Assembly: GCA_902774195.1 (NCBI GenBank)
Contig: CACYHM010000075.1
Coordinates: 1 to 5,568 of the forward strand
Direction of reading: 5' to 3'
DNA length: 5,568 bases
Origin: an uncultured Eubacteriales bacterium
GTDB taxonomy: Bacteria; Bacillota_A; Clostridia; Peptostreptococcales; Anaerovoracaceae
Shown: positions 1-5,170 of the stretch, one piece after another
Layout: the number at the start of each line of letters is the position of its first letter
Numbering within the stretch: the stretch's first letter is position 1
The notes under the pieces: model-generated
The model's database searches: none
What the model was told of the DNA's origin: nothing
Seen by the model: only the letters and a program-made list of their open reading frames with translations
Made by a program: the position numbers and the translations under genes

Positions 1-14
1 TGAACTACCCGGCC
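1..14 (-). tRNA. Partial tRNA, 5' end only (possibly Asp)
   Basis: Read on the minus strand, the first 14 bases of a third tRNA are visible: GGCCGGG (acceptor 5' strand), TA (positions 8-9) and GTTCA (start of the D arm). It begins 5 nt after the CCA end of the upstream tRNA-Val, the same spacing as between Met and Val, which supports it as the next cluster member. The anticodon lies outside the window. The TAGTTCA start resembles Bacillota tRNA-Asp, but the identity is a guess. Confidence 0.6.
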
Positions 15-19
15 GCATA

Positions 20-95
20 TGGTGGGACCAATAGGGCTCGAACCTATGACCCCCTGCTTGTAAGGCAGGTGCTCTCCCAGCTGAGCTATGATCCC
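20..95 (-). tRNA. tRNA-Val (anticodon UAC)
   Basis: The minus strand folds into a complete 76-nt cloverleaf with an encoded CCA. The acceptor is GGGATCA pairing with TGGTCCC (one G-U), followed by TA and a D arm GCTC/GAGC. The anticodon stem CCTGC/GCAGG encloses the loop CTTACAA, giving anticodon TAC, which reads valine GUA and by wobble other GUN codons. The T arm is ATAGG-TTCGAGC-CCTAT. It lies 5 nt downstream of tRNA-Met and is probably processed from the same precursor. Confidence 0.97.
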
Positions 96-100
96 ATATC

Positions 101-177
101 TGGTAGCGGCGACTGGACTTGAACCAGTGACCTTCCGGGTATGAACCGGACGCTCTAGCCAGCTAAGCTACGCCGCC
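101..177 (-). tRNA. tRNA-Met (anticodon CAU, elongator type)
   Basis: The minus strand gives a complete 77-nt cloverleaf with encoded CCA: acceptor GGCGGCG/CGCCGCT, anticodon stem TCCGG/CCGGA with loop TTCATAC, and T arm ACTGG-TTCAAGT-CCAGT. The CAU anticodon could mean initiator Met, elongator Met or lysidine-modified Ile. The body closely resembles the B. subtilis elongator tRNA-Met (GGCGG start, GCTGGCTAGAGCG D arm, GGTTCATACC anticodon region). It also lacks the three consecutive G-C pairs flanking the anticodon loop of initiators, so elongator Met is the best call. It is the first gene of the cluster. Confidence 0.93.
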
Positions 178-209
178 ACAGTCGCGCATTTCTTTTTACG
201 CGCTTGATT

Positions 210-238
210 ATATTAACAAAAGCGAATTACCTTGTCAA
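210..238 (-). promoter_or_regulatory. Promoter of the tRNA cluster
   Basis: On the minus strand a perfect -35 TTGACA (233-238) is followed after exactly 17 nt by TAATAT (210-215), a near-consensus -10. Transcription would start around 203, about 25 nt before the tRNA-Met 5' end. A strong constitutive sigma-A promoter is what a tRNA operon usually has. Confidence 0.88.
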
Positions 239-267
239 CAGAAAATGCAATAAAATGAGGACGAATA

Positions 268-276
268 TGCTATACT
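268..276 (+). promoter_or_regulatory. Probable extended -10 promoter for lgt
   Basis: TGCTATACT reads as an extended -10 element (TGn followed by TATACT at 271-276). It would start transcription near 283, leaving a leader of about 59 nt before the lgt start codon. No good -35 box is seen 16-18 nt upstream, which is tolerated for TGn promoters. The leader contains a 10-bp palindrome TGCAGCTGCA at 313-322, with no known role. Confidence 0.5.
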
Positions 277-341
277 GATGCAGACGTTATCACCTGACGC
301 AGCTACAGCAGATGCAGCTGCAGCATTTTGAAAGGAACACC

Positions 342-1091
342 ATGGGCCATCCGGATCCTATAGCATTCTCGATATTCGGCGTAGACATACGCTGGTACGG
401 CATACTGATCGCATGCGGCATGCTGCTTGCCGTCTTTATTTCGTGCAAAAGAGCTCCATCTCACGGTATAACCGAGGACGACGTGCTCGATCTGGCCATA
501 TGGATGCTGCCGATCGGTGTCATAGGAGCCAGGCTCTACTACGTGCTTTTCAACGCATCGTATTATCACAGCCTTTCCGATGTGCTCAACATCCGTAACG
601 GAGGGCTTGCCATACACGGCGGCCTCATATTCGGCGCCATCGTCGTGCTTGCCATATGCAGGCGCAGAAAGATCAATCCTTTGAATATGCTCGATCTTAT
701 CATACCTAGCGTGGCTCTTGCCCAGGCCATCGGCAGATGGGGCAACTACTTCAACGGCGAGGCTCACGGGGGCCCGACCGACCTGCCATGGGCGATACTC
801 GTCGACGGGCAGCTGGTCCACCCTACCTTTCTGTATGAATCGCTGTGGTGCCTCGCACTTTTCTTCTTTCTCAGCTGGTTCGACAAGAAAAAACGCACTG
901 CCATGGGGCAGACGTTTTCTCTGTATCTCATATTATATTCTCTCGAGCGCTTCTTCGTCGAAGGTCTGCGCACCGATTCTCTGATGATCGGGCCTTTCAG
1001 GCAGGCTCAGGTCATAAGCGTATGCGCTATGATCGCCGGCATCCTGCTCTACAGGTATGCGTCGAAGAAGTTTCCGATCGATCATAAATAA
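342..1091 (+). CDS. lgt: Prolipoprotein diacylglyceryl transferase (Lgt)
   Basis: Lgt is a polytopic membrane enzyme that moves diacylglyceryl from phosphatidylglycerol to the lipobox cysteine of prolipoproteins, the first step of lipoprotein maturation. The 249-residue product has the family length and motifs: the N-terminal SIFGVDIRWYG segment, HGG at residues 92-94 in GGLAIHGGLIFG, the signature GRWGNYFNGEAHG at 131-143, HPTFLYE at 160-166, and ERFFVEGLRTDS at 202-213. Several hydrophobic segments alternate with charged loops. The start at 342 is chosen because AAAGGA (331-336) sits 5 nt upstream and MGHPDPIAF matches the usual Lgt start. An in-frame ATG at 312 would add ten atypical residues without a ribosome binding site. 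The gene appears monocistronic. Its stop codon lies inside the 3' end of the convergent antitoxin gene, so no plus-strand terminator follows immediately. Confidence 0.96.
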   Translation: MGHPDPIAFSIFGVDIRWYGILIACGMLLAVFISCKRAPSHGITEDDVLDLAIWMLPIGVIGARLYYVLFNASYYHSLSDVLNIRNGGLAIHGGLIFGAIVVLAICRRRKINPLNMLDLIIPSVALAQAIGRWGNYFNGEAHGGPTDLPWAILVDGQLVHPTFLYESLWCLALFFFLSWFDKKKRTAMGQTFSLYLILYSLERFFVEGLRTDSLMIGPFRQAQVISVCAMIAGILLYRYASKKFPIDHK

Positions 1092-1390
1092 CGCTGGATC
1101 AGGTCGTTGTCTTCCAAAGCACTTTCCAGTATCCTGCTCAGTACACTGGTATACCCTTTCCCAAGCGATTTGGCTTTATTGAGGGCCCGCGGGGACAGCC
1201 TGAGTGTCACAGACTGCTTTCTTCGATTCGCTTTGTTTATATCAGAGATCCTCCGGAATTTGGCAAGCTGCTCGGCTGTCAGTTCCGGACAATCCTCATC
1301 GAAAGTAATGGGCATGCTTTCCATTCTGTCCAGCATCTCTATTTCTTCTTTTGTTAGTTTTCTGTCCGGATCCAGTTTATAGCCTTTCAT
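1082..1390 (-). CDS. BrnA-like ribbon-helix-helix antitoxin, now without intact toxin
   Basis: This 102-residue protein resembles BrnA/CopG antitoxins of type II BrnT/BrnA systems, which bind the toxin and repress their own promoter. The acidic N-terminal half includes MPITFDEDCPELTAEQL at about 26-42, a block common in these antitoxins. The C-terminal half is a ribbon-helix-helix DNA-binding domain: strand QSVTLRLS (59-66), then helices through LGKGYTSVLSRILESAL (76-92). The start at 1390 is favoured because AGGAGG lies 6 nt upstream; a TTG at 1408 would add six residues and place that site inside the gene. The ATG overlaps the end of the brnT remnant by 14 nt, the usual toxin-antitoxin coupling. 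The stop overlaps the lgt stop region by 10 bp. Family assignment is by remembered motif and context. It may be kept for autoregulation or as an anti-addiction remnant. Confidence 0.82.
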   Translation of the reverse strand: MKGYKLDPDRKLTKEEIEMLDRMESMPITFDEDCPELTAEQLAKFRRISDINKANRRKQSVTLRLSPRALNKAKSLGKGYTSVLSRILESALEDNDLIQRYL

Positions 1391-1550
1391 AGTATGCCTC
1401 CTCTTCAATTGTTGTCGCTTTTCTAGCAGATATTATCCTGAGGGTATCGCCCCGCTCTGTATAGACAACATATATCACTGTAATACGGCCACGAACCATT
1501 CCAACAGCTATATATCTGTCTTCATAGGGATCGCTGTGTACATCGTCATA
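1377..1550 (-). pseudogene. BrnT toxin remnant, 5'-truncated
   Basis: Reading the minus strand from 1550 to the TAA at 1377-1379 gives 58 codons that look like the C-terminal two thirds of a BrnT ribonuclease toxin. They contain YDDVHSDPYEDRYIAVG, then VRGRITVIYVVYTERGD, then LRIISARKATTIEEEAYYERL. The HS..E.RY, TERGD and RIISARKAT blocks are family hallmarks. Full BrnT proteins run about 90-100 residues and start with a short W/F-D-x-x-K-A-x-x-N-x-x-K-H-G region. That part is absent, and two stop codons (TGA at 1551-1553, TAG at 1554-1556) directly precede the fragment. The remaining codons show no frameshift, so the loss looks like one 5' deletion or replacement. The last 14 nt overlap the antitoxin start. 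A toxic product is unlikely. Confidence 0.8.
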
Positions 1551-1555
1551 TCACT

Positions 1556-1584
1556 AATATATTTAAAAAGAATCTAAATTGCAA
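1556..1584 (-). promoter_or_regulatory. Possible promoter for the brnT remnant and antitoxin
   Basis: On the minus strand TTGCAA (1579-1584) and TATATT (1556-1561) are separated by exactly 17 nt. The start would be near 1549, right at the first preserved toxin codons and about 160 nt ahead of the antitoxin start codon. The region is AT-rich, so chance matches are common. The spacing and position make it the best candidate for expression of the orphan antitoxin. Confidence 0.4.
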
Positions 1585-1700
1585 TACATTTTAGCTTTTA
1601 TTTTGCATTGCATTTGATTCTCCCTCTTAAGAGGATCATTCTGATGAAATGATTTCATATCCAGCAGGATATGTCGAACAGCGGATGCACTCAAATCAAC

Positions 1701-1741
1701 AAAAAATCACCGACTTTTGGGGCTTTCCCCGAAAACCGGTG
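1701..1741 (-). terminator. Imperfect hairpin with minus-strand T tract
   Basis: Positions 1708-1722 pair with 1727-1741 around a CTTT loop. The stem has a GGGG/CCCC top, TTTT pairing with GAAA (one G-U), two internal mismatches (1713/1736 and 1714/1735) and a CACCG/CGGTG base. On the minus strand the stem is followed by one A and then TTTTTT (1701-1706), which fits an intrinsic terminator. It is the third such structure downstream of ychF, and no gene it would obviously serve is visible. Confidence 0.5.
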
Positions 1742-1786
1742 CGTACCGCTGCATTTTTCAGATAATAAGAAATTATCCGGCAAGTG

Positions 1787-1815
1787 AAAAAGACTGCAAG
1801 GGGCGCAGTCTCTTT
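1787..1815 (-). terminator. Intrinsic terminator, copy 2 of a repeated hairpin
   Basis: On the minus strand AAAGAGACTGC (1805-1815) pairs with GCAGTCTTTTT (1787-1797), an 11-bp stem with one G-U, around a 7-nt loop. The run of U that pairs at the stem base ends at 1787. The stem sequence is the same as in the terminator just after ychF. It would end a short transcript from the promoter-like boxes at 1868-1895. Confidence 0.65.
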
Positions 1816-1861
1816 CGAAAAAGGGTATTGGGACTAGAGATAGGATTGTCTAGCAATCCTT
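1787..1861 (-). ncRNA. Candidate small RNA of about 75 nt
   Basis: A perfect TATAAT (1868-1873, minus strand) lies 16 nt after TTGCAA (1890-1895), placing a start near 1861. The transcript would open with a 7-bp hairpin AGGATTG-CTAGA-CAATCCT (1842-1860), continue through an unpaired pyrimidine-rich linker, and end at the terminator hairpin 1787-1815. It has no start codon with a ribosome binding site. The case rests only on promoter, hairpin and terminator being correctly ordered. The alternative is that the boxes are chance matches in AT-rich DNA and the hairpins only terminate ychF readthrough. Confidence 0.3.
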
Positions 1862-1867
1862 AATTGC

Positions 1868-1895
1868 ATTATATAGGGTCAATATTTTTTTGCAA
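1868..1895 (-). promoter_or_regulatory. Promoter-like boxes upstream of the small-RNA candidate
   Basis: The minus strand has TTGCAA (1890-1895), a 16-nt spacer and a consensus TATAAT (1868-1873). The -35 matches TTGACA at only four of six positions. The site lies between two minus-strand terminators, so it would drive only a very short transcript. Confidence 0.4.
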
Positions 1896-1943
1896 TCATG
1901 TAATACACAAAAAAACAAGATTGGCCTTTTTAGTACAATCCAG

Positions 1944-1983
1944 AGCCTGAAACCCTTTAATTGTAAACCTTTCAGGCTTTTTT
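1944..1983 (+). terminator. Plus-strand intrinsic terminator without an obvious gene
   Basis: AGCCTGAAA (1944-1952) and TTTCAGGCT (1970-1978) form a perfect 9-bp stem, with a possible inner TTTA/TAAA pairing in the loop. On the plus strand the stem runs into TTTTTT (1978-1983). The nearest upstream plus-strand gene is lgt, about 850 bp away. It may stop lgt readthrough, end an unseen short plus transcript, or protect the ychF end from antisense transcription. Confidence 0.6.
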
Positions 1984-2004
1984 CCTGTCCTGGAAACCCG
2001 GTGT

Positions 2005-2035
2005 AAAAAAAAAGACTGCGGTCTGCAGTCTCTTT
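2005..2035 (-). terminator. Terminator of the STAS-kinase-ychF operon
   Basis: On the minus strand GACTGC/GCAGTC (2025-2030 with 2014-2019) forms a 6-bp core, extended by five A/G-T pairs, around a 5-nt loop. It is followed by nine T residues (2013-2005). It begins about 33 nt past the ychF stop codon, the expected place for the operon's intrinsic terminator. Confidence 0.88.
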
Positions 2036-2068
2036 CAAAAAAACCGATTCTTTGATCAGATATTTAAA

Positions 2069-3163
2069 TCAAACATTAAACAGGAAGTGCATGACATCTC
2101 CGTCTTTCACTTCATATTCTTTGCCTTCCGACCTCAGCCAACCTTTCTCCTTGGCAGCAGAGATCTTCCCTCCTACCTCCATGAGCTTGTCGTAGGATAT
2201 GGTCTCGGCACGGATGAAGCCTTTTTCGAAGTCGGTATGGATCCTGCCTGCTGCCTGCGGTGCGAGAGTGCCGCGCTTTATGGTCCAGGCTCTCGTCTCG
2301 TCCTCGCCCGTAGTCAGGAAGCTGATCAGATCGAGCAGCGAGTATGACGACTTTATCAGCTTGTCGAGGCCCGGCTCATCGATGCCCATGTCCTCGAGGA
2401 ACATCGCTCTCTCTTCATCATCGAGCTCGGCGAGTTCCGACTCTATCTTCGCGCAGATCACCACGACCTCAGAGCCTTCTTTTGCCGCGTATTCCTTCAC
2501 GGCCTTTACGTAATCGTTGTCTGCAGCTGCCGCGTCGTCTTCGGACACGTTGGCCGCATATATCACCGGCTTGTATGTCAGAAGGTCGAGAGTCTTCACG
2601 AAAGCGGCCTCTTCCGCTGTGAGGTCTTCGATCTCCCTGGCGTTCCTGCCCTCTGCGAGCAGGTCATATATGCGCTTCAGAAGCTCGAGTTCGCCCTTCG
2701 CCGACTTGTCGGCCTTGGCCTGCTTTTCTGTCTTCTGTATCCTTCTTTCGAGCACTTCCATGTCTGCGATTATGAGCTCGGTATTGATGGTCTCTATGTC
2801 GCTCACAGGGTCGATCTTTCCGTCGACGTGCACCACGTTGGCGTCGTCAAAGCATCTGACGACGTGGACTATCGCCTCGACCTCGCGAATATGTCCGAGG
2901 AACTTGTTGCCGAGGCCCTCGCCCTTCGACGCGCCTTTCACCAGCCCCGCGATATCGCAGAATTCTATGGTCGTGTATATCGTCTTCTTTGAATTGTACA
3001 CATTAGAAAGAGTCGTTACGCGCTCGTCCGGCACCGTAACAACTCCTACGTTTGGTTCTATCGTGCAGAAGGGATAATTCGCCGCTTCTGCGCCTGCTTT
3101 TGTTATCGCGTTGAAAAGAGTACTCTTGCCCACATTGGGGAGTCCTACTATTCCAAGTTTCAT
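2069..3163 (-). CDS. ychF: Redox-regulated ATPase YchF (Obg-family, OLA1 type)
   Basis: The 364-residue product is full length for YchF, a universally conserved P-loop ATPase of the Obg group that associates with ribosomes and is linked to translation and oxidative-stress responses. The G1 loop is GLPNVGKST (7-15), the G3 motif is DIAGL (70-74) followed by VKGAS, and the G4 position is NVSE (205-208) in place of NKxD, which explains the family's preference for ATP over GTP. A coiled-coil-like charged segment lies near 128-172, and the TGS domain fills the C-terminus from about 280. The start is fixed by the conserved MKLGIVGLPN. AGGAGA (3175-3180) lies 11 nt upstream, somewhat far. Only 21 nt separate it from the upstream kinase fusion, so it is probably the last gene of that operon; a strong terminator follows. 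Confidence 0.97.
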   Translation of the reverse strand: MKLGIVGLPNVGKSTLFNAITKAGAEAANYPFCTIEPNVGVVTVPDERVTTLSNVYNSKKTIYTTIEFCDIAGLVKGASKGEGLGNKFLGHIREVEAIVHVVRCFDDANVVHVDGKIDPVSDIETINTELIIADMEVLERRIQKTEKQAKADKSAKGELELLKRIYDLLAEGRNAREIEDLTAEEAAFVKTLDLLTYKPVIYAANVSEDDAAAADNDYVKAVKEYAAKEGSEVVVICAKIESELAELDDEERAMFLEDMGIDEPGLDKLIKSSYSLLDLISFLTTGEDETRAWTIKRGTLAPQAAGRIHTDFEKGFIRAETISYDKLMEVGGKISAAKEKGWLRSEGKEYEVKDGDVMHFLFNV

Positions 3164-3184
3164 ATATTCATCTGTCTCCTATGA

Positions 3185-4789
3185 TCAGAAGTTCTTCCTG
3201 AGCGTAAGGATGTTCTGGCCATCCTTGTATTCGTAAGTGATGTCGTCCATGGTGTTCTTTACGAGGAACACGCCAAGTCCGCCGATCTTTCTTTCTTCTG
3301 CCGAAAGAGTGACGTCCGGATCCTCCTTGGCAAGCGGATCGTAATGCACTCCGCTGTCTATGAACGTGATAGTCACACCAAGAGGTTCGCCTCCGACCTC
3401 GACTCTGATCTTTGCCATGCCTTTGCCCGGCGCGTACGCGTAGTTTGCGATATTTACGAATATCTCCTCGGCAGCCACATCGATCTGCATCACAGCCCTC
3501 AAAGGGCATCCCGCGGACTCGAGATGACCGTCTATGAAGCCAAGGACCTCCGGCAGTTTGGCGACGGAAGCCTCTACTTCGATTTCACTTGCCGCATCCG
3601 GCTTTGCAAAAACATGTCCTAACATCAGACTGTCTGTCCTTTCCAGTGATTCAGCGAGTTTCGCTATCCAGCAATCGTACTCCTTTTTGCGCTTAGGATC
3701 GTCGAGCACGCCCTTGGAGACCAGCATCCCTGCCAGCCTCGTATAGCCCACGACACGGGCCTTGTCTTCGACCGATCTGATATATTCCTCGTCATCCGTA
3801 TCCAGATACTTAGGCAGGAATTCCTTCCAGAATCTTATGGTCGTGTCGTAGTCGTAGCCCTGAAAATCCAGAACGCTGTCCGGATATACATCATAGAATC
3901 CCACATAGGCGTTGTAGATAAAGCCCAGTTCGAATATCGGGTTGCCGACACTGAGGGTATCCATGTCGATGAGCAGCACTTCATCGCCTGCAAGTTCGAG
4001 GTTCTTCGAGTGATAATCTCCGTGGATCATGTGATTGTCGTACGGGATCTCTTCGAAGAGTCTGTTGAGCTTCTCTGCCTGCTCGTGCGGCAGATCGCGG
4101 CTCGTGAGCAGTGCTCTCTTCTTCATCATCTCGCGGATGTCAGGGAGCTTGCCGTCAGGCACTTCCGTTCCGTGTATGATCCTCAGCATCTTGGTGAACT
4201 CGTCAAGACACCATTCAAACTTGTCCGGCTCCTGTGCGAGTATCTTCGCAAAGGATTCGGCGTTAAGAAGTTCGAATACGGAACCGTAGCCGTCGTCTAC
4301 TCTTACGATCTCGTAGGAAATGGCCGTCGGGACACCGAGTATGAGAGCGAGTCTTGCGACCTCGCGCTCGTTCTGTATGTCGTCGAATGCGTCGGGATCA
4401 AAATAGACCTTTACGACAGTGTCCTTGTCAAGCTTATAGACCGCGCCGTTGGCGCCGCGTCCTATCTCTTCGCACCCCTCGATCGATATCCTTCTGAAGG
4501 CTTTCTCGATATCGATCATCTGACTGAAGCCTGTCATCTCGAAAACTTCGTAGACATCGCTTCTGACATTGATGATCTTAAGGCTCGGATTGTTTTTGCG
4601 GACATGAAGCAGAACACGAAGTCCGGCCGAAGATATATATTCAAGATCTTCGGCGTCGAACACGACCTTAGCATTCGGATGGGCTTCGGCCAGTTCTGTC
4701 AGTTCCTTCTCTATCTGAGCAGAATTGCCCGAGTCGATACGACCGGACAGCTCTACCATAAGATATCCGTTTTCTTCCTTTGCATTCAT
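3185..4789 (-). CDS. STAS / APH-like kinase / RsbW-like ATPase fusion protein
   Basis: This 534-residue cytosolic protein joins three modules. Residues 1-97 are a STAS domain (anti-sigma-factor antagonist fold) with DLEYISSAGLRVLL; Ser54 aligns with the phosphorylated serine of SpoIIAA/RsbV. Residues about 103-345 resemble aminoglycoside/choline kinases: glycine loop IGRGANGAVYKL (109-120), VVKVY with Lys127, catalytic HGDYHSKN (256-263, Asp258 and Asn263) and metal-binding IDMD (274-277). This part may be the uncharacterised family catalogued as TIGR02172, from memory. Residues about 405-534 are an RsbW/SpoIIAB-type HATPase: N box EEIFVNIANYAY (441-452), G1 IDSG (477-480), G2 GGLGVFLVKNTMD (503-515). 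It follows the free STAS gene by 18 nt. The start at 4789 has a weak ribosome binding site, so coupling is likely; an in-frame stop upstream excludes a longer form. It probably switches STAS phosphorylation in response to a signal. Domain calls are secure, function is inferred. Confidence 0.88.
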   Translation of the reverse strand: MNAKEENGYLMVELSGRIDSGNSAQIEKELTELAEAHPNAKVVFDAEDLEYISSAGLRVLLHVRKNNPSLKIINVRSDVYEVFEMTGFSQMIDIEKAFRRISIEGCEEIGRGANGAVYKLDKDTVVKVYFDPDAFDDIQNEREVARLALILGVPTAISYEIVRVDDGYGSVFELLNAESFAKILAQEPDKFEWCLDEFTKMLRIIHGTEVPDGKLPDIREMMKKRALLTSRDLPHEQAEKLNRLFEEIPYDNHMIHGDYHSKNLELAGDEVLLIDMDTLSVGNPIFELGFIYNAYVGFYDVYPDSVLDFQGYDYDTTIRFWKEFLPKYLDTDDEEYIRSVEDKARVVGYTRLAGMLVSKGVLDDPKRKKEYDCWIAKLAESLERTDSLMLGHVFAKPDAASEIEVEASVAKLPEVLGFIDGHLESAGCPLRAVMQIDVAAEEIFVNIANYAYAPGKGMAKIRVEVGGEPLGVTITFIDSGVHYDPLAKEDPDVTLSAEERKIGGLGVFLVKNTMDDITYEYKDGQNILTLRKNF

Positions 4790-4807
4790 GCCTGCATACC
4801 GTGGCCC

Positions 4808-5107
4808 TTATTCGATAGTAAGGATGTCTACGAAACCTGTTACGTCAAAGATCTCCATGACTGTCTCATTGACGTTGGTCAGCTTCATGCTGCCCTTCTG
4901 GTTCATGGTCTTCTGAGCTGTCAGCAGAACTCTGAGGCCGGCGGATGAGATATACTCGAGATCCTTCATATCGATGACGAGGTTTTCTACATCATCGAGT
5001 GCAGAAGCCAACTCGCTCTCAAGTTCAGGAGCAGTCACTGTGTCAAGTCTGCCAGTAAGAGCTACTGTGAGGTTCTTGCCATCCTGTTTCTTTTCGATAT
5101 TAAGCAT
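4808..5107 (-). CDS. STAS-domain anti-sigma-factor antagonist (RsbV/SpoIIAA-like)
   Basis: The 99-residue product is a single STAS domain, the typical size for RsbV/SpoIIAA-type antagonists. Such proteins bind and neutralise an RsbW-type kinase unless phosphorylated on a conserved serine. It has the opening strand pattern VALTGRLDTVTAPELESEL (15-33), the core VIDMKDLEYISSAGLRVLL (44-62) with Ser55 at the phosphosite, and the C-terminal helix ending VMEIFDVTGFVDILTI. GGAGG (5116-5120) lies 8 nt before the ATG. It is the first gene of the operon and lies 18 nt upstream of the fusion protein, whose ATPase domain is its likely partner. The sigma factor or other target is not in the window. Confidence 0.92.
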   Translation of the reverse strand: MLNIEKKQDGKNLTVALTGRLDTVTAPELESELASALDDVENLVIDMKDLEYISSAGLRVLLTAQKTMNQKGSMKLTNVNETVMEIFDVTGFVDILTIE

Positions 5108-5170
5108 TGATCATTCCTCCATGTATAAAAAGATTAAATTCATGCTTGTCTGCATTAATTTCCAAGTGAT

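Larger units (their letters stand above)
1551..2068. other. Gene-poor, AT-rich intergenic region of about 520 bp
   Basis: No open frame here has a recognisable domain or a good ribosome binding site. The region holds hairpins: minus-strand terminator-like structures at 1701-1741, 1787-1815 and 2005-2035, and a plus-strand one at 1944-1983. It also holds promoter-like boxes at 1556-1584 and 1868-1895 and a small inverted repeat at 1842-1860. Its base composition differs from the flanking genes. Together with the truncated toxin at one edge, this suggests the scar of a deletion or mobile-element loss, but no terminal inverted repeats or target duplication could be made out. Confidence 0.6.

Noticed and set aside
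303..821. A 172-codon open frame on the minus strand opposite lgt
   Set aside because: It lies antisense to the conserved Lgt motifs and shows no domain; lgt has the ribosome binding site and family match.
1671..1787. A 38-codon plus-strand open frame ending just at the hairpin 1787-1815
   Set aside because: The ribosome binding site is poorly spaced, no family is recognised, and the frame runs through the hairpin at 1708-1741. It could be a tail of a lost mobile-element gene, but that cannot be supported.
1850..2038. A 62-codon minus-strand open frame between the hairpins
   Set aside because: It starts inside the ychF terminator and spans the plus-strand terminator hairpin, with no ribosome binding site or motif.
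1551..2068. Insertion sequence or CRISPR array in the AT-rich gap
   Set aside because: No regularly spaced repeats, terminal inverted repeats, target duplications or transposase motifs were found. The two similar hairpins are better explained as terminators.
2517..3077. A 186-codon serine-rich open frame on the plus strand
   Set aside because: It is antisense to ychF, and its low-complexity serine-rich composition is typical of a reverse-strand shadow.
4010..4948. A 312-codon open frame on the plus strand opposite the STAS genes
   Set aside because: It is fully antisense to two genes with clear domains, crosses their junction, has no recognisable motif and no ribosome binding site. It is a codon-bias shadow.
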